Both the position numbers and the translations under genes were made by a program. Positions 32,387-40,899 of a stretch of 64,000 bases of DNA are shown here, in pieces; position 1 is the first letter of the stretch, and every line of letters starts with the position of its first letter. The notes under the pieces are model-generated. The model searched no databases, was not told where the DNA came from, and was given only the letters and a program-made list of their open reading frames with translations. The stretch comes from UBA12567 sp964598425. Lineage in GTDB: Bacteria > Planctomycetota > Phycisphaerae > Phycisphaerales > SM1A02. The stretch lies in contig CAZRBV010000006.1 of NCBI GenBank assembly GCA_964598425.1, forward strand, positions 1-64,000. The letters are read 5' to 3'.

Positions 32387-35008
32387 GTGGCAAAGAAGAA
32401 AGACGCGAAGCAGGATGCTTGCGCGGGCGAGATCATGCTCGTCAACGATGTGGCAGGAGAGGAGTGCCGGATCGCAATTCTGCGAGATGGCATTCTCGAG
32501 GAGTTGTTTACTGAGCGGGCGGCGACAGCCACCAGTGTCGGGAACATCTACAAGGGACGGGTCAGCAATGTCGAATCGGCCATTCAAGCCGCATTCGTCG
32601 ATTATGGTCAGGCGCAGCGGGGCTTCCTGCATATTTCTGACCTGCACCCTCGATACTTTCCCGGAGGTGAGGCTTCTGAAAAAGTCGGGAAAAAGACTGC
32701 GCGGCGTGATCGGCCGCTGATACAGCAGGCGCTCAAGCGCGGCGACGAGATTCTCGTGCAAGTGTTGAAGGAAGGCATCGGCACGAAGGGGCCAACGCTG
32801 ACCGGGTATCTCTCGATTCCTGGCCGTCTCATGGTCATGATGCCCTACATGGACAAGGTGGGCGTCACCCGCCGAGTCGAGGACGAGGACGAGCGTAAGG
32901 CGATGCGCAAGGTGCTCGACTCTCTGGATCTTCCCGACGACTTTGGATTCATTCTTCGCACGGCGGGGATGGGGCAGACCAAGCGAGAGCTCAAGCGGGA
33001 CGTCGCCTATCTCACCCGGATGTGGAAGGTGATGGAGAAACGCATCAGCAAGACTGGCGTTCCAGCCGAGTTGTATACGGAGTCTGATCTTGTGCTCCGC
33101 ACGGTGCGAGACGTGCTTCGCCCCGAGATCAAGGCGATCGTCGTTGATTCCGAGAGTGCGGCGGATCGTGTTCGCGCCTTCCTCAACGTTATCGCGCCGC
33201 GTTCGTCGCCGCCGGTTATCCACTACCGCCGGCCAATGCCGCTCTTTCACGCCTTCAACGTGGAGCGGCAGATCGAAACCATCCATGCTCGCGAAGTTGA
33301 CTTGCCCAGCGGCGGTCGGCTGGTGATCGACCAGACGGAAGCATTGGTTGCCATCGATGTGAATTCGGGCAGGAGTCGATCTGCGAAAGACAGCGAGACG
33401 AATGCCTACCGCACCAACATGGAAGCGGTGACAGAGATCGCAAGGCAGTTGCGACTTCGCGATCTTGGCGGTCTCGTGATTCACGACCTCATCGATATGA
33501 GGCAGCGATCCCGTCGGAAGGAGGTCTTTGAAAAGTTCCGTGAGCTTCTCAAGGTCGACCGCGCGAAGACGACCATCCTGCCGATCAGTGACTTCGGAAT
33601 TCTCGAAATGACCCGGCAGCGGATGCGTCCGAGCATTCGAATGGCAAACTATGTTGAGTGCCCTTCGTGCAGCGGGCACGGTGAAGTCAAGGCTCCAGAA
33701 ATGGTCGCTGCCGACGCCGTCCGAGAGATCGGCTATCTGCTGCACTGCGACGAGACCGCCAAATTGGAGGTGGTCGTGTCGCCTCGCGTGGCATCGGCGC
33801 TTCTCTCAACGAAGCGGCGCGTGTTGGACTTGATTGAAGATCGGATGGGAAAGCCCGTCGATGTGCGGGTCAGTGAGAGCATTCCGGTGGATCGGGTTGT
33901 GTATTACGCGTATGACGCCCGGGGAACCGATCTGGATCTTGAGAAGCTTACGCCCGGGGAGATGCCGGGGCTTGATACGCTCGTTGCCGAGAGCGATGCG
34001 CCACCTGCAGAGGATGTCGAGCCTGGTGGAGGCCGGTCTCGATCGCGCCGCCGCCGGAAGTCGCCTCCCGCAGACGCTGCGGCCATTGCACTCTCGGGCG
34101 AGTTCCAGAGAGAACTTGAAGCGCTGGATGCCGAGGCGGAGCGAGAAGAGAAGGCAGCCCGGTCTGCACAAACCGAGGATCGCAAGCCAGCTGGCAGAAA
34201 GCGTCGCCGTCGTGGTCGGCGCCGCAAGCCCGCGCCGCTCATTGAATCGCCTTCGCGGTTGTATGTTCTGGCCAAGGCGATGGGTGTGACCTCCAAGCAG
34301 ATCATCAAGCGGTGGGAAGAGTCCGGCGGCGAGAAAAACACTGGATTCAAGTTGAAGGGGCACATGTCGACCGTCTCTCCAGAACAGGCGGCGAGCATCC
34401 AAGCCTGGTTTGCCCGTGATGAGGATGGGGCCGAGGTGTCGCCCAACGCGGAATCGGCGGAGTCCACTGAAGGCGGGACTGCAAAGAAGACGCGTCGCCG
34501 CCGCCGGGGCCGCGGAGGCGGAAAGGAAGCCGAGGGGGAAGCAGCCGCGCCCGAGCCGGCCAACAACACACCGCCAGAGGCTGAAGCTGCCGAGGGAACA
34601 CCTCGTCGCCGCCGACGTCGGCGGTCGAGAGGCAATTCCGCGCAGGGGGAAGGTCCACCAGCGACTGAGCAGCCGGAAGAGTCGGGTGGTGAACAGGCCC
34701 CTGCGAAGAAAAAACGACGGCGTCGATCGCCGTCTGCCGCCTCGGATGAGCCAACGCCCGACGTGTCCCCCGAGGCCGTCTCGAAGCCGCGACGTACAAA
34801 CCGCGCCGCGAAGAAGGCCAAGGCCAAAGCCAAAGCCAAGGGAAGCGAGAGTTCCTCGCAGACGACTGGCAAGACCGATGAGCCCCAGTCGCCGGCGAAG
34901 TCTGATCCACCAGCAAAGCCACGCCGCCGAACCTTGTATGGAAGTCGTCGCAAGCTGTCTCCGGGTGAGGCGGACTCCGCCAGGTCCGGCGAGGGTGCGC
35001 CAGCGTGA
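32387..35008 (+). CDS. rne: Ribonuclease E/G with IF2-N-like domain in its C-terminal tail
   Basis: The endonuclease of mRNA decay and rRNA processing, 873 residues. GTG at 32387 follows AAGGA. The catalytic half has the S1 RNA-binding part (VGNIYKGRVSNV), the DNase-I-like metal site with D324 (VAIDVNSG) and D370 (HDLIDM), and the Zn-link C425-P-S-C428 (CPSCSGHG). The tail, from about residue 560, is disordered: Arg-, Pro- and Glu-rich repeats such as GRKRRRRGRRRKP, TRRRRRGRGGGKE and RRRRRRSRGN. Within it, residues about 622-681 (RLYVLAKAMGVTSKQIIKRW, then FKLKGHMSTVSPEQAASIQAWF) match the N-terminal domain of translation factor IF2. The stop overlaps the dxr GTG by four bases (GTGA). This domain arrangement is not that of E. 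coli RNase E. Confidence 0.9.
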   Translation: MAKKKDAKQDACAGEIMLVNDVAGEECRIAILRDGILEELFTERAATATSVGNIYKGRVSNVESAIQAAFVDYGQAQRGFLHISDLHPRYFPGGEASEKVGKKTARRDRPLIQQALKRGDEILVQVLKEGIGTKGPTLTGYLSIPGRLMVMMPYMDKVGVTRRVEDEDERKAMRKVLDSLDLPDDFGFILRTAGMGQTKRELKRDVAYLTRMWKVMEKRISKTGVPAELYTESDLVLRTVRDVLRPEIKAIVVDSESAADRVRAFLNVIAPRSSPPVIHYRRPMPLFHAFNVERQIETIHAREVDLPSGGRLVIDQTEALVAIDVNSGRSRSAKDSETNAYRTNMEAVTEIARQLRLRDLGGLVIHDLIDMRQRSRRKEVFEKFRELLKVDRAKTTILPISDFGILEMTRQRMRPSIRMANYVECPSCSGHGEVKAPEMVAADAVREIGYLLHCDETAKLEVVVSPRVASALLSTKRRVLDLIEDRMGKPVDVRVSESIPVDRVVYYAYDARGTDLDLEKLTPGEMPGLDTLVAESDAPPAEDVEPGGGRSRSRRRRKSPPADAAAIALSGEFQRELEALDAEAEREEKAARSAQTEDRKPAGRKRRRRGRRRKPAPLIESPSRLYVLAKAMGVTSKQIIKRWEESGGEKNTGFKLKGHMSTVSPEQAASIQAWFARDEDGAEVSPNAESAESTEGGTAKKTRRRRRGRGGGKEAEGEAAAPEPANNTPPEAEAAEGTPRRRRRRRSRGNSAQGEGPPATEQPEESGGEQAPAKKKRRRRSPSAASDEPTPDVSPEAVSKPRRTNRAAKKAKAKAKAKGSESSSQTTGKTDEPQSPAKSDPPAKPRRRTLYGSRRKLSPGEADSARSGEGAPA

Positions 35009-36183
35009 ACGACTCGCCCCGCATATTCCTGCTCGGGTCGACGGGCTCGATTGGGTGCAACACAGTTGAAGTTGCTGAGCACCTCCGGCGTGAAGGATTC
35101 GGCGAGTTCCCGATTGTTGGATTGGGGATTGGATCCAACGTGGGTCTGCTCGCAGAGCAGGAGGCGCGAACACACGCCGCGTATGTTTCGATCGCTTCGG
35201 TTGAGCAGGCATCGGCGTATTGCGGGAAGGCGCAGGTGTACGCTGGTCCGAACGGTGCTGCTGAGATGGTTCGTTCTCACGCGGAACCAGGCGACATTCT
35301 CGTGGCTGCTGTTGTAGGTTCCGCTGGTATTGATGCGGTGATGGCCGGGATCGAGCGGGGATGCCGAATTGCGCTGGCGAACAAGGAAGCGCTCGTTGCG
35401 GCAGGAGCACTGGTCATGCCCGCGGCCCGCGAGGCTGGCGTGGACGTCCTGCCCGTCGATAGCGAGCACAGTGCGATATTCCAGTGCCTGCACGGTGAGA
35501 CGTCCCGGGAGGTTGAACGGATCGTGCTGACCGCATCGGGAGGCCCATTTCGTGGTCGCAGCCGCGAGGAGATTGCGGATGCCACAATCGAAGATGCATT
35601 GGCACACCCGACGTGGACGATGGGACGCAAAATCACGATCGACTCTGCCACGCTGGCCAACAAGGCGCTGGAGATCATCGAGGCCCATTGGCTCTTCGGC
35701 CTTCCTGCAGATCGCATCGACGCCATTGTGCATCCGCAGTCAGTTATTCACGGCTTCGTTGAGTTTGTTGATGGTTCGGTGCTGGCGCAGGCAGGGCCGC
35801 CGGATATGCGTACCCCGATTCAGCTCGCGTTGACGTGGCCTGAGCGGACTGCGGCGTCAGGGAAGCAGATGAAATGGGGGGAACTTCGATCACTGGAGTT
35901 CGCGCCTATTGACCACGAAGCGTTTCCGATGGTGCGGCTTGCATTGAATGCCATCAGAGAGGGGGGTACCGCGGGGGCGGTTCTCAACGCGGCCAATGAA
36001 GCTGCTGTGGAAGCGTTCCTTGGCGGACGTGTTCGATTCGGAGACATCTTTACGCTTGTTGCAGGCGCATGCCATGAGCTGCGAGCAGAAGATGTACGAA
36101 CGCTGGATGATGTTTGGGCTGCGGACCGCGCCGCCAGGCAGTGGATCTCGTCGCAGCTGCCTGCTGTTGTGGCTCAGGAGTAG
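35005..36183 (+). CDS. dxr: 1-Deoxy-D-xylulose 5-phosphate reductoisomerase
   Basis: Converts DXP to MEP in the non-mevalonate isoprenoid pathway, using NADPH. The 392-residue protein shows LLGSTGSIGCNTVEV (nucleotide site), ALANKEALVAAGALV, VDSEHSAIFQCL (metal and substrate residues), TASGGPFRG and HPTWTMGRKITIDSATLANKALE, all conserved. The start is GTG at 35005, overlapping the rne stop (GTGA). Downstream, the site-2 protease gene begins three bases after the stop, so the three genes are coupled. The pairing of dxr with the site-2 protease (rseP) is common in bacteria. Confidence 0.96.
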   Translation: MNDSPRIFLLGSTGSIGCNTVEVAEHLRREGFGEFPIVGLGIGSNVGLLAEQEARTHAAYVSIASVEQASAYCGKAQVYAGPNGAAEMVRSHAEPGDILVAAVVGSAGIDAVMAGIERGCRIALANKEALVAAGALVMPAAREAGVDVLPVDSEHSAIFQCLHGETSREVERIVLTASGGPFRGRSREEIADATIEDALAHPTWTMGRKITIDSATLANKALEIIEAHWLFGLPADRIDAIVHPQSVIHGFVEFVDGSVLAQAGPPDMRTPIQLALTWPERTAASGKQMKWGELRSLEFAPIDHEAFPMVRLALNAIREGGTAGAVLNAANEAAVEAFLGGRVRFGDIFTLVAGACHELRAEDVRTLDDVWAADRAARQWISSQLPAVVAQE

Positions 36184-36186
36184 TCG

Positions 36187-38289
36187 ATGCATCTTCTCTC
36201 GTCGGGCTTCAATGTGCTGTTGATCGTGATCGGATTCGGATTGCTCATATGCATCCATGAGCTCGGGCATTTTGTCGCAGCCAAATGGGCAGGCATTCGG
36301 ACGCATGCGTTTGCGATCGGGTTCGGTCCGCCCATTTTCAGCTGGCGGCGGGGGCTTGGATTCTGCTGGGGCTCAAGCGAATCGATCATCGCAAAACGAT
36401 GTGGGCGTTCCGCGATCCAAATGAGTGACCGGGAACTTGAACAGGAGGGTCTTGGGGAGACCGAGTACTCGCTGCGTTGGCTGCCACTGGGTGGGTTCGT
36501 TCGGATGCTCGGGCAGGATGATCTCGACCCTGCACGCGGTGGAAGCGGACCTCGCTCGTTTGGCGCGGTCAGCATCGGGAGGCGGATGGTCGTGATTTCC
36601 GCTGGGGTGATCATGAATGTGCTGCTGGCAGTGGCCTGCTTCATTATCGCGTTCTCAGTTGGTGTGCCGTTTGAGGCGCCCGTGATCGGCGAGGTTGTTC
36701 CCGGGAGCCCTGCGAGCCGTGCGGCAGCTGTGACGCCCGGAGTGCCGCCCGGCATTCTGCCAGGCGATCGCATCCGGATGCTTGATGGTGACGACGTCAA
36801 CACCTTTGTGGACATCCAAGTCGCTTCCGCAATGGCCATCCCCGGATCTCCGATGCAGGTCGCCGTTGATCGGCCAGGGGCTGACGGGGAGCTGCTCTTC
36901 ACGGTGGAGCCCGAGCACAGTCCGGTGACGGGAATGCTCGGTATTGGTGTCTATCCAGCGTCATCGCTTGAGCTTGTGGATGCAAGCATGTTCCCCCAGA
37001 TCGAACAACTGCTCGGTGAGTGGGGGCTTGCAGCGCAGGGAATCGGACCTGGCTGGTCCCTTCGGGAGATTGAAGGTGAGCCGGTTTCGAATTGGGGTGA
37101 CCTCGATCGCGCTACGCGAGAGTCGGACGGCGCACCGCTGGAAACCCGGTGGACGCAGGGATCCGAATCGGTCTTGACCCAGTTGAAGTCGGTGCCCGAG
37201 TGGGAAGCGCTGCGGTACGCCGATGCCACGCCCGAAACGGTACTTGGCTGGGAAGAGGGGATCGGTGGCTTTGTGCCGTTGGTCAGCATCACCCGAGTGC
37301 CCGAAGGAAGCATCAACGATGGCGTTCTTCAGGAAGGTGACGTCATCCTCTCCTGCGCCGGCGTCGTGGCGCCCCGGCGTCGGACGGTGCGAGAATTGAT
37401 ACTGGCCAGTGCTGGCGATCGCATGGCAGTCCATGTGCTTCGCAATGGGAGTCGCCTGGATCTGGAGATGAGAGTCTCACGGACGGGCCTGACAAACCGG
37501 ACAGCCAAGGCGGAGGTCTTTCTGGGCTACGCTTGGGACACGCCCATTCTCGCCGCACCGATGGATGAGGTTGGCGAGTCCAGTGGCGAGGCTGAACCCA
37601 CCCTTGCCGCTCAGATCCCAGATGGCGTCCTGCCAGGAAGTCGGTGGGTTTCGGTTGACGGGAGCTCTGTTTCCAACTGGTCTGACGTGTGGTCGTCCTT
37701 ACGGCGAGCCGCGCAGGCGGGGGCTCCATCGGTCGACATCGTGTTCGAGAATCCGACGCCGGGCCGGGAACAGCGGCATGTCTCGTTGCATGTGACAGAG
37801 ACCGAGCGGGTTCGGATCGCCGATCTGCAGTGGCAACCCCGAACTCCGGCATTCTGCTTCTTGCCTGTGTATGTGACGTTGAGCAGTGAAGGCAACCCGC
37901 TTCGGGCCTTGCAGATGGGCGCTACGGAGACATGGCGGTTTATCGAGCTGACCTATCTCACGATCGATCGACTCATTCGAGGCTCGGTCGGTGTTGAGCA
38001 ACTGCATGGTCCGGTTGGGATCGTGCATCTGGGGTCGAAGGTGGCCGATCGTGGAATGACCTATCTCGTCTTCTTTCTGGGGATCATCAGTGTCAACCTC
38101 GCAGTGCTCAACTTCCTGCCCCTTCCAATTGTCGATGGCGGAATGTTTCTCTACCTCGTGTACGAAAAGATCACCGGGCACCCACCGCCAGTTGGGTTTC
38201 AGAACGCTGCGATGTTGTTGGGGCTCCTGTTTATCGGCACTGCATTCTTTGTGACGTTCTACAACGACCTTGCCCGCTTGATCGGGTAG
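36187..38289 (+). CDS. rseP: Enlarged RseP-like site-2 (M50) protease
   Basis: An intramembrane zinc protease that completes cleavage of membrane-bound anti-sigma factors and signal-peptide remnants. The zinc motif HELGH lies in CIHELGHFVAA (about residue 25), and the third ligand site is near NFLPLPIVDGGMFL (about 655) in the last membrane part. Family members have about 450 residues; this one has 700. The extra length is in the extracytoplasmic region, where several PDZ-like parts are suggested (VIGEVVPGSPASRAA with PGILPGDRI near 160-210; LVSITRVPEGSIN with GVLQEGDVIL near 365-400; further segments near 470-530). The surplus could sense several envelope signals. It follows dxr by three bases. 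The active site is intact. Confidence 0.87.
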   Translation: MHLLSSGFNVLLIVIGFGLLICIHELGHFVAAKWAGIRTHAFAIGFGPPIFSWRRGLGFCWGSSESIIAKRCGRSAIQMSDRELEQEGLGETEYSLRWLPLGGFVRMLGQDDLDPARGGSGPRSFGAVSIGRRMVVISAGVIMNVLLAVACFIIAFSVGVPFEAPVIGEVVPGSPASRAAAVTPGVPPGILPGDRIRMLDGDDVNTFVDIQVASAMAIPGSPMQVAVDRPGADGELLFTVEPEHSPVTGMLGIGVYPASSLELVDASMFPQIEQLLGEWGLAAQGIGPGWSLREIEGEPVSNWGDLDRATRESDGAPLETRWTQGSESVLTQLKSVPEWEALRYADATPETVLGWEEGIGGFVPLVSITRVPEGSINDGVLQEGDVILSCAGVVAPRRRTVRELILASAGDRMAVHVLRNGSRLDLEMRVSRTGLTNRTAKAEVFLGYAWDTPILAAPMDEVGESSGEAEPTLAAQIPDGVLPGSRWVSVDGSSVSNWSDVWSSLRRAAQAGAPSVDIVFENPTPGREQRHVSLHVTETERVRIADLQWQPRTPAFCFLPVYVTLSSEGNPLRALQMGATETWRFIELTYLTIDRLIRGSVGVEQLHGPVGIVHLGSKVADRGMTYLVFFLGIISVNLAVLNFLPLPIVDGGMFLYLVYEKITGHPPPVGFQNAAMLLGLLFIGTAFFVTFYNDLARLIG

Positions 38290-38401
38290 TCGCGAGCGTT
38301 ACAGGGGGATTGTGCGGCCTGTGCGGGCACTTCGCTCGCAAATGGTTGGTCTGCGCCTCCGTAGGGTCGGTTCCTGCCACAGTTACATGGAAACTTGAAC
38401 G

Positions 38402-39520
38402 ATGTTGGGACTGACCCGACGGTCGGGTTGGAGTCCGGTATTCGCAGGAGCCGCGTTCGTGAGTCCAGTCATTGACGTCCACGATGGAGCATTGCCACGA
38501 GTCCTGGTGGTTGAGAGTGACCCTGAAGTGGCTGAACTGCTGATTGCTGCAATACACGCCTCTCGAAACGGCACACTCGGTGATCAGTCAACCGATGATT
38601 CGAAAGAGTGCGTCGTTGTCGACTCGCTTGCGCATCTCCATCGCGAGGACTTGCGGCGGTTTGGCGCGGCACTGGTTGCTTCGATCATGTTAGATGGCTG
38701 CGGGCTCGACGCAATTGCGTATTTGCGTGGGCTGGCGCCCGCCCTGCCGATCGTGATGGTCGGGGGTATCGCAGATTCGACAATTGCCGCCGAGGCGATC
38801 CGAGCTGGCGCGAGCGAGTTCGTGCTGTTGACCGGGCATGAACACGTGACGATTCCGTTGGCTGTTCGGAAGGCCATTGTTCATCGCCAACTTCGACGGG
38901 ACAACGAACACCTTCAGCAAACACTGACGCGTTCCATGGGGGAATTGGCTGAGATGAATCGCAGGTTGGAAACGAGCGTCCTGCGCCTTGAAGACATGGC
39001 CAGAACTGATGACTTGACAGGTTTGACAAATCGTCGGTGGCTCAACCGCGTTCTTGAAGAGCGATGGGCCGAGTCCGATCGCCACTCCTTTGACTTGGGA
39101 TTCCTCATGATCGACTTGGATGGCTTCAAGGGTCTCAACGACACGCTTGGGCACCATCGGGGAGATGATGTGCTGCGGCGTGTCGGGGCGCTACTCCAGG
39201 AGACATGTCGGGAAATCGATATCGCTGCTCGATACGGGGGAGACGAGTTCTGTGTGCTGCTTCCCCATGCCGATCTTGAAGCGACAACGCGGGTTGCCCA
39301 CCGGATTGCCACCGAGTTTGAAACTGCATGCCCTGCATGGGGACTTTCGGCAGGGCAGCTTGGTATCTCGATTGGTGCAGCCCACCGCAGCCTGAGTGGT
39401 GCGGCCAGCCCGGACGAGCTGGTCCGTCATGCTGACGAAGCGATGTATGCAGCGAAGAACGACGGCACAAGCGTGGCGCTTCGGCGTCCAGGTCCTGCCT
39501 CGTCACGGCTCGTCGGGTAA
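38402..39520 (+). CDS. Receiver-GGDEF diguanylate cyclase
   Basis: A 372-residue protein that should make c-di-GMP. Residues about 34-155 form a receiver-like domain (RVLVVESDPEVAELL at the start, with the acidic pocket; SIMLDGCGLDAIAYLRG around the phosphorylation site, though the usual D is in LDGCG rather than a perfect D-x-x-M). A coiled linker, REDNEHLQQTLTRS-like, leads to the GGDEF domain: DLTGLTNRRWLNRVLEE, DLDGFKGLNDTLGH, then RYGGDEF with the active-site loop intact. The RxxD product-inhibition site is present five residues before it (REIDIAARYGGDEF). ATG at 38402 is preferred; GTG at 38458-38460 is an alternative. It stands alone 112 bases after the site-2 protease and is convergent with smpB. 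Confidence 0.9.
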   Translation: MLGLTRRSGWSPVFAGAAFVSPVIDVHDGALPRVLVVESDPEVAELLIAAIHASRNGTLGDQSTDDSKECVVVDSLAHLHREDLRRFGAALVASIMLDGCGLDAIAYLRGLAPALPIVMVGGIADSTIAAEAIRAGASEFVLLTGHEHVTIPLAVRKAIVHRQLRRDNEHLQQTLTRSMGELAEMNRRLETSVLRLEDMARTDDLTGLTNRRWLNRVLEERWAESDRHSFDLGFLMIDLDGFKGLNDTLGHHRGDDVLRRVGALLQETCREIDIAARYGGDEFCVLLPHADLEATTRVAHRIATEFETACPAWGLSAGQLGISIGAAHRSLSGAASPDELVRHADEAMYAAKNDGTSVALRRPGPASSRLVG

Positions 39521-39529
39521 TTGTGAGCG

Positions 39530-40009
39530 TTACTGCTGCTGATCGATGTCGCGGCGGTGCGCCTTGGCCTTGAGCGCCTGCCGTTTGTCATAATTGCGTT
39601 TGCCGGTGCCGAGTCCGATGAGCAGCTTGGCACGCCCATGAGACCAGTGAATCTCGAGCGGAACGATTGTGACCCCCTTGGCGGAAGCCGCTCTCGCGAA
39701 CTTCTTGATTTCCCGTTTATGGGCAAGCAGTGTTCGTGGCCGGATGGGGTCATGCTGGAAGGCTGAGGATGCGTTTGCGTATTCTGCAATGTGAACGCCG
39801 TACAGCGTGAGTTGGAGCGGATCGAGTTCGGCCCGGACGAATCCCTCCTGGAGGCTGGCCTGGCCGTTGCGAAGTGATTTTACTTCGGTCCCCTTCAGCC
39901 GAATGCCGCATTCAAGCGTGTCCGTGATGAGATAATCATGCCTGGCGCGGCGATTACGAATGCAGGGCTCGCCACTGTGCTGGTTGGATTGGCGTTTCGA
40001 CTTGGCCAT
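39530..40009 (-). CDS. smpB: SsrA-binding protein SmpB
   Basis: Carries tmRNA into stalled ribosomes for trans-translation. The 159-residue protein shows the family order: RRARHDYLITDTLECGIRLKGTEVKSLRNGQ, then LYGVHIAEYANAS, HDPIRPRTLLAHKREIKKF, and the basic tail GTGKRNYDKRQALKAKAHRRDID that lies along the tmRNA-mRNA channel. ATG at 40009 begins MAKSKRQ, normal for the family; the upstream frame is unrelated. The tmRNA gene was not found next to it or elsewhere in this window. It ends nine bases from the convergent GGDEF gene. Confidence 0.95.
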   Translation of the reverse strand: MAKSKRQSNQHSGEPCIRNRRARHDYLITDTLECGIRLKGTEVKSLRNGQASLQEGFVRAELDPLQLTLYGVHIAEYANASSAFQHDPIRPRTLLAHKREIKKFARAASAKGVTIVPLEIHWSHGRAKLLIGLGTGKRNYDKRQALKAKAHRRDIDQQQ

Positions 40010-40137
40010 CCGGTAGGCATCCTGGGAGTCATTCGGTGGGTTGGCCGTTTCCCTGTGAACCGACCTGAAGTGGATGGATCTCGCTGCTGCCAAGCGGTTC
40101 CCCGCTGGATCATCTGCGAGCCGCCCCTCAATAACAA

Positions 40138-40158
40138 GGCCCCGCGACTGGCGGGGCC
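40138..40158 (-). terminator. Intrinsic terminator for tRNA-Leu
   Basis: GGCCCCGC (40138-40145) and GCGGGGCC (40151-40158) form an 8-bp stem with a five-base loop. On the minus strand it lies directly beyond the tRNA-Leu 3' end and is followed by TTGTTATTG, fairly U-rich. It resembles the terminator after tRNA-Gly in this window. Confidence 0.75.
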
Positions 40159-40165
40159 AAGTTCA

Positions 40166-40251
40166 TGCGCGAGAGAGGACTCGAACCTCCACGGGATTTT
40201 ACTCCCACCAGCACCTCAAGCTGGCGCGTCTGCCAATTCCGCCACTCGCGC
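40166..40251 (-). tRNA. tRNA-Leu (anticodon GAG)
   Basis: The 86-base gene on the minus strand begins GCGCGAGUGGCGGAAUUGGC, typical of tRNA-Leu. Acceptor strands GCGCGAG and CUCGCGC pair with discriminator A. The anticodon stem is CCAGC/GCUGG around UUGAGGU (GAG). A long variable arm (GUGGGAGUAAAAUCCCGU region) confirms class II. No CCA is encoded. It decodes CUC and CUU. It lies 36 bases from the downstream end of the gene before it on the same strand, so it may be transcribed with it or from its own promoter. Confidence 0.95.
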
Positions 40252-40287
40252 TTGAGTGAAGCGGGGGAGGATACCACAGCGGGTTGC

Positions 40288-40899
40288 CTATTGGAGCCAC
40301 GAAAGGGCTTGCCCGCTGCTCTCAGCGGCCACAATGATGGGCACGCCGCGAGGGGCGTGTTCGTCCAGAAGATTGCTGAGGACCGGGCCGTCAAGGCAGC
40401 CGCTCCCGGCACTGCACGGGATGCCCTGACCGAGGTCTTCCAGAATGATGGCCGAGGCGGCGTTGGCGACCATTTCAAAGAGGCGGGTCACATGGTCCTG
40501 ATGATCTGGCAGCATGGAGGCTGTCAACATCGAGGCCGGAGAAAAGGCCAGGCCCAGTTGAGCTGACTCGGGCTGCTCCAGAAATCTACGGCAGGCGAGA
40601 CCATCGCTGATGACATGAGCGTGGTGGGGTCTGACCAGCGTTCCCTGCACCGCATGGCAGCATGCAGCAGTCAGCGCCGCCCAGCCTCTGGGCATCCACG
40701 TATCGGGGTGAGGCTCGAAGGGCAGTGGCCCACAGCCCCCCGACCAGACGACCTCGCGGCGATCGGCGGCAGCGTGGCGATCATCTCCAACCAATCGTCG
40801 CGATGTCAGCTCAATCGCGTTGCCGCCACCTCGGCAGGATCCTGTCAGCCAGCGACCAGGCTCCAGCGGGACAGTCACAATGCGATCGCGCCACGTCAT
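40288..40899 (-). CDS. Xylose-isomerase-like TIM-barrel protein (partial resemblance)
   Basis: A 203-residue protein coupled to queE by an ATGA overlap, which supports it as a real gene. The C-terminal part has a pattern seen in AP-endonuclease-2/xylose-isomerase-like barrels: LGLAFSPASMLTASMLPDHQDHVTRLFEMV, then SAIILEDLGQGIP, resembling the strand and helix ends that carry metal ligands in that superfamily, and PIIVAAESSGQALSWL at the end. The N-terminal half (EVVWSGGCGPLPFEP, RPHHAHVISDG) is less clear. The protein is shorter than a full barrel of about 270, so it could be reduced or a different fold. Function unknown; the neighbour queE acts in queuosine synthesis. Confidence 0.55.
   Translation of the reverse strand: MTWRDRIVTVPLEPGRWLTGSCRGGGNAIELTSRRLVGDDRHAAADRREVVWSGGCGPLPFEPHPDTWMPRGWAALTAACCHAVQGTLVRPHHAHVISDGLACRRFLEQPESAQLGLAFSPASMLTASMLPDHQDHVTRLFEMVANAASAIILEDLGQGIPCSAGSGCLDGPVLSNLLDEHAPRGVPIIVAAESSGQALSWLQ

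Noticed and set aside
33904..35733. Long minus-strand open frame of 609 codons opposite rne and dxr
   Set aside because: The frame mirrors the Arg-, Pro- and Glu-rich RNase E tail and has no recognisable domain or ribosome site; it also crosses into dxr. The same holds for the 454- and 534-codon minus frames over rne.
40288..40899. Treating the 203-codon minus frame as a shadow
   Set aside because: It was kept as a gene because its ATG overlaps the queE stop (ATGA) and the C-terminal half has a barrel-like pattern, though the family call is weak.
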